Assembly: GCF_026262505.1 (NCBI RefSeq)
Contig: NC_067207.1
Coordinates: 3,542,252 to 3,606,251 of the forward strand
Origin: Trichomonas vaginalis G3
Taxonomy: Eukaryota > Parabasalia > Trichomonadida > Trichomonadidae
Reading direction: 5' to 3'
DNA length: 64,000 bases
Numbering within the stretch: position 1 is the first letter of the stretch; each line of letters starts with the position of its first letter. Below are positions 1-15,077 of this stretch, piece by piece. The notes beneath the pieces are model-generated. The model was not told the origin of the DNA. It saw only the letters and a program-made list of their open reading frames with translations, and made no database searches. Made by a program: the position numbers and the translations under genes.

Positions 1-680
1 AAAACTAACTATTCCTGAATTCGACGAAATTGAAGTCAAAGCAACTGACTCAGTAGAAATTAAGAAATTCATACGTAAAGTAAATTATGAATTCCTTGGT
101 TTTCATTGCAACCATAAAGTTATGGACAAAGATTGCGACATGGTTTATAAAAATATTTCTGACCTTTAAATCCGAAGAATTTAAGACATACGATAACTTT
201 GTTTCATTAGTTGCAAAATGTGTATGGCAGATAAGAGATAAAGATAGAAGAGGTAAGGTATGGAATGAACAGATAAGACCCGCTATGTTTGAGATGAAGA
301 GAGCAATTGACGCTTTAGTTATTTTAGCTGGTAATGTTTCAATGTATAACGCAAAACGATGCCGCAATGTTCAAAATGTAAAGCAGCAATAAGAAAATAT
401 AACTACTCAGTCAAAGAGATAGAAAGAATGCGAAACGACTATGCAGACTTAAAGAAAGAAGCAGAAACCCAGCAGAAGATAAAATGGATATGTTGACATT
501 TCTTAATAAAAACTATCCAACAGCAGAAGATTTCCTTCTGTCTGACGTCAAGAAGAAATATAAAGAAACCTTCGGCATTGTTAAAACTTTTGATGTACTA
601 AAAGAAGAAATAAAGCTACGAAATTGTTTAGGATTTCAATATACATCGTACAATTCATGAAAAACGCTTGTGAAAAATTA

Positions 681-725
681 GGTGAAAAAACAGGTGAAAA
701 ACGGTGAGATCTCACCTCTTCACCT
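681..725. repeat. GGTGA palindrome cluster, left copy
   Basis: Tandem GGTGAAAAA units lead into the perfect palindrome GGTGAGATCTCACC, followed by an inverted CTTCACC. The site lies between the first gene and the KilA-N/T5orf172-like gene of the left element copy. It matches the site at 26195-26240. Confidence 0.8.
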
Positions 726-3700
726 CAACATTATTTTTATTGAATCAGCACAAAAATAATGAATTTCATTAGTTATTTTGTATGTAAAACAGTAATGACA
801 AACATTGAGTTTGAAACAGTTAGAAAGATAGAACAATGACACCAAAGTGGTTAGAATAGGTGATTTAAACGTAAGATACTCAAGAAAATACAACAAATAT
901 TCTTTGTCAGACATTATATCCATCTGGAAAGAAAACAAACGACTGGGTTAGAAATGCTTCAACTCAGAAAATTTTGACAAGAAATCCTGAGCTTATGATA
1001 TCAGTAGCATTTCATGGAACAAGAGCATATCTTATAGACAAAAGTCTTATACCAATAGTTTGTTTATGGTTAGACCCAGTTGTTGGATATAACTTCATAA
1101 CATATGGTTCATTCGATACGGAACGTTGCAGTGAAGGCTTACTTTACATCGTTCAGAACCGAAGGACTTCAACACAAAAAGATATAAGATAGGAAGGACA
1201 TATAATTATAACTCAAAGATATGACAGTACAGTCAATAGAGTCAAGGTTGTGTTTGTTAATGATATGAGAGCTGCTGAAACAAAACTGCTTGAAGTTTTG
1301 GAGAAAATGTATGGTGCTCCCACGAAAGTAAAGAAACGTTTGAAGTAGATGAGATAGATAAAGCTATAAAATTATTTGACGAAGTTGCTGAAAAATACAT
1401 GTAAAGCGTTTATTTTTGGTCTTTTGTGAAGTCAGAAAATAAAGTTAGTTTTATTTTTATTTATTTTTTTTATTTTGTAATGTAAGACAGTAATGACAAC
1501 ATCAGAGAACACAACAACAGTTATAGTCCATGAAGCTATAAATGAAGAATACGAGTACATACAGTATAACAAACAGTTACGTCTCATTCGTTCAGTCAAA
1601 GATGACATGTACCAAATGCAAAGTATAATGAATGCCTTCGTTCTACAAAGCAAGCATATCATTGGTTTGAAAACCAACAGACAAAAGAACTTTTAGAAGA
1701 ATTTCCTCATATGATTGCTTCCCTCGGAAAACCGAGAGAAGAGATTCCGTATGAAAATCGCAAGAATTTGGCTCCTGGTTTGAAAGGTTATTATGTTCAA
1801 AGACTTTTAGTAAACGCTGTAGCAATATGGTTCACCCTCGTTAATGCTTGTTATATTTTCATGATGTTAGATGAACTATATAAAGCAGAACGTGAAGAGA
1901 TGGAAAAGAAACTTCAAGCAAAAGATGAAGTCATTGAAGCAAAAGACAAAAGCATACAGAAAAGAATACCGCGTTCGGTACAAAAGGAAAGGAAAAGAGT
2001 TATAAGTATATGATTTACACTGAAGAGATGAAAATGAGAAGATAAAGATTGGTTATTTGCATTTAGTCAGAAAGAACAAACAAGAGCTTTACGACTTAGA
2101 TAAGATTTACAAATCTGACAGAAACTGGTTCTATCGTGAAAACTTACCGATTTCAATGACACGATGAACATAAAAGGAAATTGTCAAAAATACTCTTCCT
2201 CAAAACACTATGACATCAAAGGTTGCACAATACTTACATTCAAAGAAGACTTAACATTACTGAAGGAAAAAATAACAGAATATTTCGATAACTTCAAAGA
2301 GGAAGAATAAAAAAATCTAAGCTAATTTTATTTTTTTATAAAATTTTTAATCTCATATGAAAGAACATGAATTTAGAATATTCGGAAACTCATGACAGAA
2401 GAAGAGAACGAACAACATGTAAAAGATTATGCAAAATTTCTGAAGACATAACAAGCATTTAAACAATATCTAAATGCTTCTAAAGATTATGCAAAATTTC
2501 TGAAGGTATATAAAGCTTATGAAAAGTTTATACATTGGGGAATTGTTGTAAAATATCGATATGAAGACTAACCAAAAATATATTTTGCTTAAATAGCTTC
2601 AGGGTCTATTTCTTCAACCATTTCACTTCCTTCGTCAATGTCAATAGAAGCTTCTTCAACCTTTGGTAAGAATTTCTGTATAACATCTTTGTTCGTTATT
2701 GTCTTCAGAGATGAAGGATAATATTTCACACATTTGTTTCACCCTTCTTTATTTCTTTCTGTTCGGAAGATTTAAGCAATACTGAAGAAGCAATATTAGA
2801 GTTCTTTATAACAGTATAATGAGTATCTTTGAATTCACGAAGAAACTCTTTTGTTTCAAAACTACTGCTAACTCTTGTGAAGTATAACGTTTGCGGTCAA
2901 TGACGATAGCTAATGGTCTGACATACTGACCAAACTTAGATTCTTTCACAAACTTCTTGTTAAAGATAACATTAACATTTGAAGCATTATTGAACTCATT
3001 CTTGATGGCAGTAGCGAGAGCATTGTATGAAAAGAACTTGCAATCTTGCATGTGTTTCATTAAAATAAAAATATTAAATTATTTTGAAAAATAACTTTAA
3101 AAAATCTAATCTAATTTTTTCAAAAATATATTTTTTATTTCTACTAAAGATGTATCGGAAGTTGTCTAAGTTAGAACACTCGAAATAAAACAACTTCTTA
3201 CAGAAGCTAATATAGATGTTGCAAAGCATTACGCAACAACAAAAAAGCACTCGCTGACTTCATTAAGGACTATAATGGTGCAATAAGTTATGATAGAATT
3301 CATGAGTTCATAAAGCTGCAACGCGGCGAGGACAAAGTCCATGCAAGAGCATTTCCTTTAAAATGACGTTGCTATTGACTTATATCATAGACGTTCAGTA
3401 CCTCATGAAGTAAGAGAAGAAATGTTTGACATAACAAATGCAAACGTTGGTTGAACAAGAAGAAGAGACGACACACCTGAAACAACAGAGAAGAGAGATG
3501 TTTAAGAGCGCTATAGAACAAGTTCGCAAAGCTAACGATGTCATTCGTTCCATTGACGACAAACAAAGAAGGTGAGAGGATGGTTAAAGAAAGGTGAAAG
3601 AGATAGGAAGAGAAATGTGAAGTCAGGCAATAGACTCATTGACTTTAACATCGAAGCTTTAGATGAACCAAACAGAGACTACTTACACAAACATTTCGGT

Positions 3701-6700
3701 AAGGTTTTCATGAGACTCTTAGAGAAAATTAAAATAAACTCACAACAGAGATGGATGGTATGTTATAAACTTGGTGGAAAGTATGAATGTTCTACGTTAA
3801 ACCTCAATAATATTTGGAACATTACTACATCAGCTCTTGAAGGAGAACTTAATATCAGAATAGAAGCAAATGCTGCAGGTATTTTGAAATGCACTATGAC
3901 TTCTTCTTGATAAACATAAAGAATCTTACCGAAAATAAAGATGTATGATTTAACAGAATATGAAGGCTTAACGATGTCAGTGTAAAGAAAGGCAACCAAA
4001 AAGAGACCATATAGAGATGAAAGCACGCTGACAAATGAACCAGAAAGCCATTTGGAAGCTCTTAAGCAAACAGGAAACCCAGCACTTATAGAAAGCTTTT
4101 GGAAAGATAATGGTGAAAAGAAAGTTTTATAAGAAGAGAAGCGGTCAGTTCTGGAAGTATCTTTGCAATTACCTATAAATCTTGAACGCTACAAATCTTC
4201 AATGAATTGAACAAAAGACTGCAGCACTTATGACAGAAGACAATTGTTTCGTTTATGCTTGCATTCAGGCTGGGAATAAATGAAGAAACTATTGACACAT
4301 GAGAGAAGTCATTCGTGTTAGAGACTTTCCTCAAAGTAAAGTAAAGAAATTTCTGACGCAACAGGTATAGCATTTAATGTTACATTGGTTATTTCAATGA
4401 CTCAAGACATAATGAAATAAAGAGATACATACCAAAAGAATGTGAAACTGTTCGAACTATTGACTTACTTCTTGTTGAAGACCACTACATGCTAAATGAG
4501 AATTACCAATGACAACATATTTCATTCGCACTATATAGAAATCTGAAGGAGTGTGTGGAATGAACATTGATAAACAAATGAAGATTTATACAAAGAGAGA
4601 AAGATAAATATGTAGTTGTTATGATAGAAACACCGTTATGGATGTTATGAAAACATTGTGGGAGTGCAAATATTTGAACCTATTTCTTATGGAGAACTTT
4701 TCACATATACGACTGACTTATATAAACAGAACCTTGCAACCATTTAAAGATTTGACATATGCTCCAAGGTATTGTGTACAATGAAAGGAGAAAGCCGAGT
4801 CAAGAAGTAAATAAAAATAAGTGACAAGTTCATTCCTAAGCACGTTTTCTTTGCTGATTTTGAGTGTAGCAACTGATGGAGTTCATAAAGCTTTAACATT
4901 TGTTATGTACAGTGAAGATGGTTCATGAGTGAAAGCATTTGGGGTCAGAACTGTGCAACAGAATTTTTGGAACGACTTCCTGACAAGAGTTTAATATATT
5001 TCCATAACCTCAGTTATGAATAAACTCATCTTAAGACACATGACAGAAGTGAAAGGACTCCCATCATTAAAGGTTCACGAACAATGCAAATAACTGGCTT
5101 ATATAAAGGAAGGGCATTATTATAAAAACTCTTCGTGTTATAAATAAGAAGCTAAACTATTTCCTGTATGTTTAACTTACAAACAGGACCGAAAGAAGTA
5201 ATTTCCATACAACTACTACAGCAGTTGTTTTGTTTAGCCAAATGACAACAGAACTGGTTGTTTCATTTCTGAAGCATGTAAGTTTATCCGGGATGCAGAT
5301 ACATTCATGAAAAACATAGATTCCATCAAAGGTGCAGAATAGATGAGAACCACTTCGAATTAGAAAAGTATAGCACATTTTATGCAAACAAGATGTAAGA
5401 TTTTAAGAGAAGGTTTTGTTAAGTTCCGCAATGACATATTGAAAGAATTTGATTTAAACGTTTATGACTACGTTAGTATTTGTTCTATTGCTAACAAATT
5501 GTTTGAGAACAGAGTGTACTTCCCGAATGGAAATTTATATGACCTCTCAAATAAACCAAGAGAATTTATTTCACGCTGTATTCAGGTGGAAGATGTATGC
5601 TGTCAGATAACATTAAACAAAGAGAGCGAAAAGAAACTCATTGCTGACTTCGACTGTTTCATTATATCCATCAGCTATAGCAAGACTTTATACTTTAGAA
5701 GGTATTCCAAAGGTTATGAAGAAAGAAATGTTAAGCACAGAGTATCTCATGAGACATTTATTCGATGACGACCAAAAGGAACCCATTGGTGAAAAGTTTA
5801 TGTCTGGCTTCTTTTGTTCTCATTAAGATAACAGAGATTGGAATACATAGACACTTTCCTTTAATAGTTTGTGACCCTGAACTAAATCCAGAACTTAACG
5901 TCCCAGAGTTAAACACTTGCTGTTTAATGTATGTTGACCATATAACATTACAAGACCTCATAAAAATATCAAGGTGTCAAATGTGAAGTGTTGCCAAGAT
6001 ACTATTACGATGGAAACAGAGATATTAGAATAAGAGATGAAGTAAAGAAGTTGTTTGAGTTAAGGTTAAAGTAATAGAAAAGAAGAAATCCTTTGCAAGA
6101 AAATATAAAGCTCATTCTGAACAGTATTTATGGCAAACTATCTATCTCCTATTTGAGTCAAAAATAACATAGTAAATGACAAAGATGCTATAAGATATGC
6201 CATCAGAAACTACAACCATATAGTGAAGTTCGAAGGTTTGGGTGGTTCAGATTAAAACTATTTTCAAGCTAACGAAAAGTATTTGCAGACACTTTAACTT
6301 CTGTCCACTTGGTGTTAACATTCTGTCTATGTCGAAGAGAATAATGTGTGAAGTATTCTGTATGCTGAGGACTTAGGAATGGACATCTTTTATAGGATAG
6401 GACAGTAATGCATCTCTACAATGAAGATATCCTCGTTTAGCTGAAGAGTTTGAGAAAGTTATGGAAGAGTTCTCATTGGGTAAAAACCTTGGTCAATTTC
6501 ATAGGACTTTGCAGAAATCACAAAAGATAAAAAAGTTTAGCATACAAGTCAATATTTTGGTGGAAAGAAGACTTACATAGACTTACTCACGAATGATTTA
6601 AAATGAAGTTGCATTTCAACTGCAGAATGAAAGGTGTGAAGCAAGATGTTAATTGCTTTAACCACTAATGAAATGTTTCCTGACTCTGTCAGTGTTTCTA

Positions 6701-9700
6701 TGATGAAGATAAAGGTTTAATGGTTCCGAAGAACATATGACAAAGACTCTGAGTTCAGTTTTAATGAAACTTTACAAAGCACTTTATGACGGTCAAGAGA
6801 TTGATTTGACTTATGTAAGTCATGTCAACCTTGCTTTGAAGAGAAGTTTAACTTCTCAATAACGACTAAAACCAAGCTTTATTCGTAAGTTGAAGTTCTG
6901 AGGTCATTTATTTTTGTCAGCAATGAGGTCATTCGTGATAAAATAAAAACTAGCGGCAAGGGCGAAGCCCATGTGGTCATTTTACAATACTGCGATGGTA
7001 GAGTTTAAGAGTTGGCTTCAATGTAGAGACAGTCCTTATGGTCTGGAGGTAAGAACACTGGCAGTTATGGTCATGAGTGGAGAACATGTCTATCCAAAAC
7101 TCAACGATTGAAGCCAGTTAATTTAATAGTATTTAGGGTTAGGAATGGTGAAGTTCTTGTATGACCAATGAACTCATTTTCACTCCCTTACTTAAGTTTG
7201 AATATAATATAGCTTGCTTTCTATCCCAAATGCCTGGAATCTAATTTCGAAAAATCATTTTTCCTCGAAGCATTGCATCATAATTGAAACATTCTTGAAA
7301 TCATCACTTGGTTCAGAGATTTGAAAATCTTATACGTAATGGATTTTCTTTTCTTTAGCGACTTCATTGAATGGTGAATACAATGAATTGACAGTCATGT
7401 GTTCATCTCATTTTCATTAAATTCATAATGAACAGTCATATAAGTTGTGGCTGACTACCTTCTTCTTTCAGTTGTGCAAGACACTCACGTAAAGGCTGTA
7501 AAGTTTGTACTTCAATGTTGAACTTTTTCTCGAACATCTCATTAAATGAAATCATACATTGTTGCAACGTTGTATCGTCTTTAAAGTATTTGTATATGTG
7601 AATGTTTTGGGCGCTTAAAGACTTGTTCGTCATTTTCTATCTCGACTTGAAGTATAAAGTCAACCTTTTTGAAGCACGTGTTATATACATAGATGTTATG
7701 CCAATGTACTTCTCTTCATTTATGTCATAATCCAGTCTGTTGGAAACTTAAACGTTACTCTGTTCTCCTTTATTTTGACGTCGGGGTTTTCACTACTGAA
7801 CGCAACAGATAAGGTATTTGTCTATACATTTAGTTCGATAAAAATAAACCATTTACTCTTTCTTTGCTTTTGCTTCTTCTCTAGCTTTTGCTTCAGCTTC
7901 TTCTCTAGCTTTCTTCCGCCAGCAAACGTGGGTTCTTTTGTCTCCAGCAGCTAATGCAGCATGTTGTTTTCACTAGTTTTCTCTTTGGTCTCTCTGGCTT
8001 TTGTTCTTGTTTTTGTTCCTTCAGTTCGGATAAAATTTGCTCACGAATTTCTTTCTTCAATGCTTCAACATCTATGACCTCTTGGGTCTTGTCCGTGGGC
8101 TTGTCTGAGTCATTTGACTGCAGATAAAAACAAATTAAAACTTTAACCGATGTAAAATGAGCTTGTCAAAATCAGAGCGAGAGTCTATTATATTAAATGA
8201 CGCAGAGGAATACAACATCCTTTCTATTACGTAAGTCAGAGTAAAGATGGTAAATATACGTAAAGAAAGAAAGGTTCATTAGCGAATGCAGAAAGCGACA
8301 ACATAAGGTGCATGGCAAGGTGAAGTCCACGAAGCCCATATAAAACCTTCTGTTCAACTGAGCCCAATAGAACAGAAGAAAGAAGCCAGATGTACTTTCA
8401 ATAACGAACCAAAGCTTATTGCAAAGTTCGTGAATTTCATTGAAAAACAAACCGAGTTCAAAGAATCCTGACCCGCCAGTGAAGAAGTTGAGACAAAAGA
8501 GAATGTACGTTCATTGAAAATGTCAAGAAAAACTTCCACACGAATGCCAAGAAGAAGAGTGAGAATAATGAAGTAAATAGATATTTTTATCTGAAGTAAA
8601 TACATGCAGAACGAACAGCTAAACGAATTTACTCCAGCAGAGCATATTCATCAGATTCCGCTCATATTTCGATATCATAGACAATGCAGTTCAAATTGGT
8701 GACACTAATAGAAATATTCTGACGCAAAGATTCCATCAACACTGGAACTGCTAAGTAACACATGAGTAACATTCAATCTCTCACCTCCTGGTGAAAATAT
8801 GTTGGACCTTTACAATACATTCATTACGTAATAAAATGGAAGGCTCAATTTATTTGTAGATAAAGAAATTGGTTCAGGTTCCAATAAAACAAACCCACCC
8901 AGGATTTTGGATTGGTTTCGATGACGCTTTCTATGCAGTTGCTGGATATCAAAATCCTTGCAAATGGTCGTATCGTATATTCTCAAGACAACGCAAGAGA
9001 AGAAGCATATATAACTTCAAACTCTACAACTAACCGAACAAATAAAGAAAGTAGATGTTTTTTCTCAAAGACTCGACATGAAATGTATGGAGTCATTCGG
9101 GAACATGCAGAACAGGACAAATTGTTAGTGGTCCAATTACAGCAGGAAAATCATTTGATTTTAAGCTTCGTTTAAGATTCCTGTTAGAAGATTCCTTCCA
9201 TTAGAAGCTATTCGATTTATTCCAGCTTTGCAGGAAACATTCAGCTTAAAGTAAAGTTCAGTAGCGACGCCTTACAATGCACATCTATATCTGTAAATGA
9301 TATCATTGCTTTCAATCCAACTCTTAAAGTTGCATTTGCTTCAGATTCAAATCCACCGACAAATAATTTGTTCCATGGAATGAACCATTCACTATGATAA
9401 ACGAAGGCAGTAGAAGCTAGTGGAACAGTTTACTATTACAACTGTAACCAGCAAACTATTTCGAACAAAGATGGATTTTAATGAATGTTTCATTCATCCA
9501 AAGTCATTCTTCTTTAGACCTACATTTATACAGAACTTTAGACAATTATACAAACGAGGCTTTATGTTTTCCTGTTAAAGTTATGGATTGGATTCTATGG
9601 ACGGTTCATTCTCAAAGAATACGATAGTTCAAGTGCAACATTTACAGCAGCTTATACGCCTATTAATGTTAAAAGTATTTGGGCACTATTTAGAAAGAAG

Positions 9701-10962
9701 AGCAACTATTATGTTAATTTTGAGAAACCCTAAGTTTAAATATCTTCAGCTTTCCATGGGAGCTTATGGAAATATGCCTGCAGAACCTGAAAAAATCATA
9801 TGGACCTGTTATTTATGAAATGGTTTGCGAACGCCTGCAATACAAACAATGATATGATAGGATTTTAATGAAGATGTTATGGGTCATTGGTGGATGATGG
9901 TAGTGTGGAACTAAATGGGATAGCTATGACAAACACATTTCTTATGTGGTTTTCCAACAGAAGTGGACTTTTGCTTCCAGCAAGGTCAAACATCTACTGC
10001 TCCAATAACATACAAATTGTCTGTTAAAGGACCTATTGAACTAGCAAATGAAAATGTACCAAAGCCATTTATTGATTTATGAGGGATTGTGCTTTGCCAT
10101 TCAGGTGCGTGCTAATGGCATCCCATAATAAGAATTAGATGACTATAACTTAGCTACGGACGACAGTGAGGAATAAAAGGATAACGTTTATTTTTTAAAG
10201 CTTATAAATGAGTTTCTTCATCAAGCTCTCGTGAACCTTCACCATCTATGAACAAACTTTACCAAACGATTATGGAGCACCTATTGAATATTTCTTACGA
10301 GCTGCACAATGGCAAAGAGCAGTCTCACCAAGGTTAGTGTCCACCAGCTCCTGTCAAAAATAGCATTTGGTCAAGTCCTTATATAAGATATGGTCTCCCA
10401 CTAGGTTTGGCTAGCTACAGCAGTAGCAGTTATGATGTTGAAAAGAAACAAGCATGTTGAAATAATACTGAAGTAGCTGAAGTTAAACAAAACTCCAACA
10501 CCTTCGCCAAAACCAACGCCTTCACAAGCAAAACCTTCAATGACTCCTGAACCTATGGAAGTACAAACTCCTGTTCAAAAGTCAACTCTAACCGACTCCA
10601 ACATTTAAACCAGAACCTACTCCTCAATAAATCGTAAAACTCCTGCGTTTCCTTACTGAAAAATAACGTTTATTTTTTATTTATATTAAAATTTTTAGTT
10701 GATTGAAATGACAAATAAAGTCACTGAAGCAATGAAACAAAAGTTTTTTGGTAGAATACATTAAATCAGGAACTATTTCCAAGAAGGTTTTTTACATTCA
10801 TATATGAGGATGGTAGAGTTCAGTTTTAGAAAGATAAAGCAACCATTAGATAAAGAAGGATTTTGAGAAAGATTAACTTCATGAGGACAACATTGCTAAA
10901 CTTAAGAAGAAGTTAGAAGAGTTGGAGAAAGGAAGAGAGTTATAAAGCAATGAATTCAACAG

Positions 10963-11010
10963 GGTGAAAAAAACAGGTGAAAAAAGAGGTGAGATCTCAC
11001 CACTTCACCT
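10963..11010. repeat. GGTGA palindrome cluster, left copy
   Basis: GGTGAAAAA repeats and the palindrome GGTGAGATCTCACC, followed by ACTTCACC. It lies between the coiled-coil gene and the 94-residue-type gene of the left element copy and matches 36549-36595. Confidence 0.8.
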
Positions 11011-11972
11011 AAATTTATTTTTGTGCTATGTTTTCATACGTGTGAGGGTGGTGATATCATTTAATTTTTAAGTTTATTTTTTTATTTTACTGAAAATTTT
11101 TATTTGGATGTAAATGACAGAACAAAAGCAACTCATTCGAATTCCACAGTATAACAAACATACATTTAAATTTATTCTTCGTTCCTGAGCATAACATGTT
11201 CTTTCAAATACATCCGAGACCAGTTGACTTTTCATTGACTGTGTATAAAGATAGAAATAGTTATATCATTAAACCATACGATGACGAAGGTAAGTTATGT
11301 AAATTGTACGTTAAGAAGTTAGAGAAAGTTTATGGCTTCAAGTATGACTACAATAGGGTTAACACTGATGATGAAGATATTGAGGAAAATTTATGAGAAC
11401 ATTAGTGAATCGTTGTGAGAACGATAGTGAGAACGTTTATTTTTTACATTAGTGAGTTCGTTAGTGAAGTGGTTGGCGGTTTGTAAAGTGTCAAATTCAC
11501 AAGTATTGGGTAAGGTGGAACGCAGTGCCGCCGTACACATGACTTGTATACTAACTGAGAAAGGCATCCTTTTCTGAAATAGATGCTTTTCCAACAATCA
11601 ATTCGAAGATCTTCGACGTTGTTGTAAAAAGAGAAGGAGAAGGAAGAAGAGGAAGGAGAGGAAGAAGGAAAAGGAAAAGAAGAAGAAAAAGAAGGACATA
11701 TTAAATATAATGCGCACTTAATAGTGTCGAGGCGGCGGAGCGCCGAGGCGCGATTTTTTTGAACCTATATTACCGCACGCAATGTTTTTCTTCGATTTTG
11801 TACAGCCCTAATTGAATAAGACTTAATTATATAATTTTTGCTCAATCAAAATATTGATTTCATATTCTGGAATTTCTGGATTTTCGATTATAAAAATAGA
11901 AGTTTGGAAGCTATATTCCCAGTATATTAAAATTAACATCGATAGAAAATTTTTATATAAAACAATACAATT

Positions 11973-14886
11973 CTTTCAGACAAATTCGCTAAAATAATTC
12001 ATATTGTTAACAGCGCTAATGACCTAATAACTTGCAATAACCCTGGAAGTTTGTTACTTGAGAAATCTTTTCAACTTTCATTCATAAATCTATTTAATCG
12101 ATTTCTTGTGTCGAGGAATGCGTCAGATAGTTTTTCATACTTTTCAAGCTCGGGAAACTTTCCTAAGCATTGATTCTACAGATCGATCTAAGTTTTGAAA
12201 CAAGACTAATTGCCTTCTCCTGATCAGAGAAGCGTTTGACAATAAGTTTGATGAATTCAAGAGGATTTCTGCGTTTTCTTCAGTGAAATATTTAGTAACA
12301 GATGAAGGGTTTTCATTAATTGGTCGGAAGAAAGAAATGAATCAGAATAAGTTGGCGAGATATAATTGTGTGAATCTAAAACAGTTCATCAATAAGTTCA
12401 TTGTCATTCAACTCATTAAGATCCTGAGTTTATATCTCCATCAACAGCATTGCACTTTTTATGACAATTGATGAAATTTGAGATCTCAAAAATTCAATTC
12501 TTTTTTCCGAATTTTCTATAACAACTCTTTCTCTGAGAACTGTCATTTAATGTGTTTAAATATACGTGCATAGTTTGTATTTGGATTCAACAGATTTCTC
12601 TTAGGATCTGCTTTGAAAACAGAAACTGTTCTTGAGTAAATTGAAGAAACTCCTTCTGATAATTCTTTTTACGCGTTTTTCAAAGTGAATCAATTTTCTC
12701 TAAATAAGGAGATTGAATATCACTTAATGCTTTGAAAGCAACATTAAACAAGTTCTTTGTTATAGCTAGATCAGTCTTGATGTTCAAAGCGTTCAACATT
12801 TTTGCTGCGCGATTGTTCCAAATTCTAATTCTAATCTTTTGTATTTCTTTTTCAATTCTCTTGTTTTTGTAAATGAAGTTCAATTTTTCTTGTCTATTGA
12901 GATTTTCAATGACTTTAAAAAATATCAATGAGCTTTGCAATTGATGCCTCTTTCTCTTCATCAGTCGTCCAATTGGAGGAATAGTTATCTCATCATTTGT
13001 GATTTCATTAAAATTTTTTATGACCGAATTAAGTTTTTCGTAAAATTCTTGGACATTCTTGGGCCATTTCTTCAGCAGACACAGAATTCCTCTTTAATAT
13101 CTTAACTCTGTGCATAATATGTTCATAAACTTGAGGAACTGTCATAGAAATTAATTTTTGCTCATTAATTCTTGGAGTTTGGCATTCAATTAACATCAAT
13201 TCCATAGATACATTATGCAGTTCTGTTTGCTTTGTTTTAAATGCTTCAAATTTCAGAGTTTAGTGAAGAAATTTTATTTTTCAAATATCTCGATTGCGTC
13301 AATTGGGTGAAATTGTTAGCATTTCCTGTAGCTTCATGGAGTTTATCTTCAATATTTGATATTTTTTGCAATCTTTGACTTCACATTTATATGCATTTTT
13401 TCGTTTTAATTTGATGAATTAATCTTTAAGTTTTTCAAATTAATTATCATCAGCTGATTGATCGTTTTCCAACTCTAGTATTCTCCTGATATGTTTTCTC
13501 AAGTATAAAGGATTTCAAGTTTTGTCAATTTTTTCATATTGATTTTGCAAAATTTGTCATTGTGTCTGCGTTTTCTGTTACCTTCTTCTCATATTCTTGG
13601 AATTTGTGTTTATGTTGTAGTTGCCAACTCTTTCTTCATTTTCCTCATAGTGATTTGTTAAAAACTTCTAATTTTTGTTTTAACATTTCAATTTCTTCCT
13701 TCTGACTGATGTTTTTGGTGTATCATACATATTCTTGAGATTAGTCGTTTCTGTTATTTTACCAGCTAATATGTTTCTTGGTTCAAATAATATGAAATAA
13801 TTTCATTACAGCATCACGCTTTGTTTCACTGAAAGCATTTCCTGTTATATCACCTATTTGATTAATAATGAATTGAAAGCAACTCAGCTTTTCAGAAACT
13901 TGAACAGGTTTTTTATCTTTTTCTTCTTCTGTTTCTTCTGCAGGCTTCTTTGTAGGAACTAAAAGGATTCAATGGCTTAACAACTGCCAAATGGTATGAA
14001 AGCTTTGAATACAGATATCAAATTTTTAGTCGAGATTTATTTTTTTCAGATTGATTTTCTTTCATTTCATCAGGGAATACAAATGAACTTTTGATCAATT
14101 GACAATATCATCAACATCATTGAATATATTACCTCGAATTCTTGAGAGATCACAAGGCAATAATACCACGTTTGCACAAATTCATTAGAAACGCGTCTGT
14201 TAGCACTTGCTATATGTTTAGCATCTCATCAATATAGGATTTTAATACATTTCCTTCAAATTTAGGAAAATTGGCTTGTAAAAAAATAATCCGTTATTTT
14301 CTGTTTAAGGGATGAATTTAAGTTTAAAATACTACCACACATCCATTAAGAGTAAGACTTGGGTACTTCTACGTGAATAACTTGTATTGATGATTTCGAT
14401 CGCAGATATAATACTTTGAAAGCGAATTTTGTATCTCAGTAGATGTGCGGTGGAGGGTGGGAATCAGCAAGCAGATCTATTTGTTTTGAAAATGTTTTCC
14501 AATCTTTTCAAATTTTTGTGATGGAATTCTACACGAAGCTGAGCTATAACTTGGTTTGTACAGCTGTTAAACGACAAGAGTTTGATGCTTTTTGAAGTAA
14601 GTATTGCTGCGTTTAGAAGATTTGATAACAGAATTTTAAAAGTCTGTTTAACAACATCTTGATAAGTTGTCTGAATTCCATATATTGTTTCGTTTTCTTC
14701 GATTACTTTCATTGATTTTTGCTACACATGCCTTCAAATTGATTTTTAATGGTCGAAATTAAAGTCAAATCCTCTGGTGATGGATTATATGAAACTGCGC
14801 AGGAGTTAGTTGCTGTGAAGTGCTAGCCTTGCTGACTCGGAAACCTTTTGAGTCGTTAATATGGCGCGGGTTAAAGACGCCCTCAT
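11973..14886 (-). pseudogene. Coiled-coil protein gene, degraded copy
   Basis: Same gene as 37570-40470, recognised along its whole length, but the frame is lost repeatedly by one- and two-base length changes, often in runs of one base. The longest readable piece is about 93 residues. The right copy is open over 966 codons. Because spacers on either side carry the same kind of change, this probably reflects an unpolished contig end rather than gene decay. Confidence 0.8.
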
Positions 14887-15077
14887 ATTTGATGTGATTT
14901 CAAGATAACTCAAAGACATACACTATAATAACAATGATATTAAAAAAGTTCCAGTAACACTCGTAAATCATAAAAGTGAATTAAACATTCCCGGAATTTT
15001 ATTATTCACGAAATACATTATATTTATTCGATTTTTAATTTTTTTTACATTGATGCCACTTTTTACTTAGAAATTTT

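Larger units (their letters stand above)
1..11760. mobile_element. Maverick/Polinton fossil, left copy, broken in many places
   Basis: This stretch parallels 25517-37400 gene for gene. Parts in order, all on + unless stated: end of an unknown gene (to about 680), KilA-N/T5orf172-like gene (about 814-1404), KilA-N gene (about 1495-2310), small gene (about 2367-2571), unknown gene on - (about 2590-3060), gene upstream of the polymerase (about 3149-4208), DNA polymerase B (about 4200-6900), minor-capsid-like gene on - (about 6990-7832), lysine-rich gene on - (about 7850-8120), small gene (about 8161-8590), major-capsid-like gene (about 8604-10130), membrane/proline-rich gene (about 10208-10660), coiled-coil gene (about 10708-10945) and a 94-residue-type gene (about 11115-11396). 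Almost every part is interrupted, with dozens of breaks overall. The same density of length differences continues into the host genes beyond it, so poor consensus is more likely than age. The true left end lies before position 1. Confidence 0.85.
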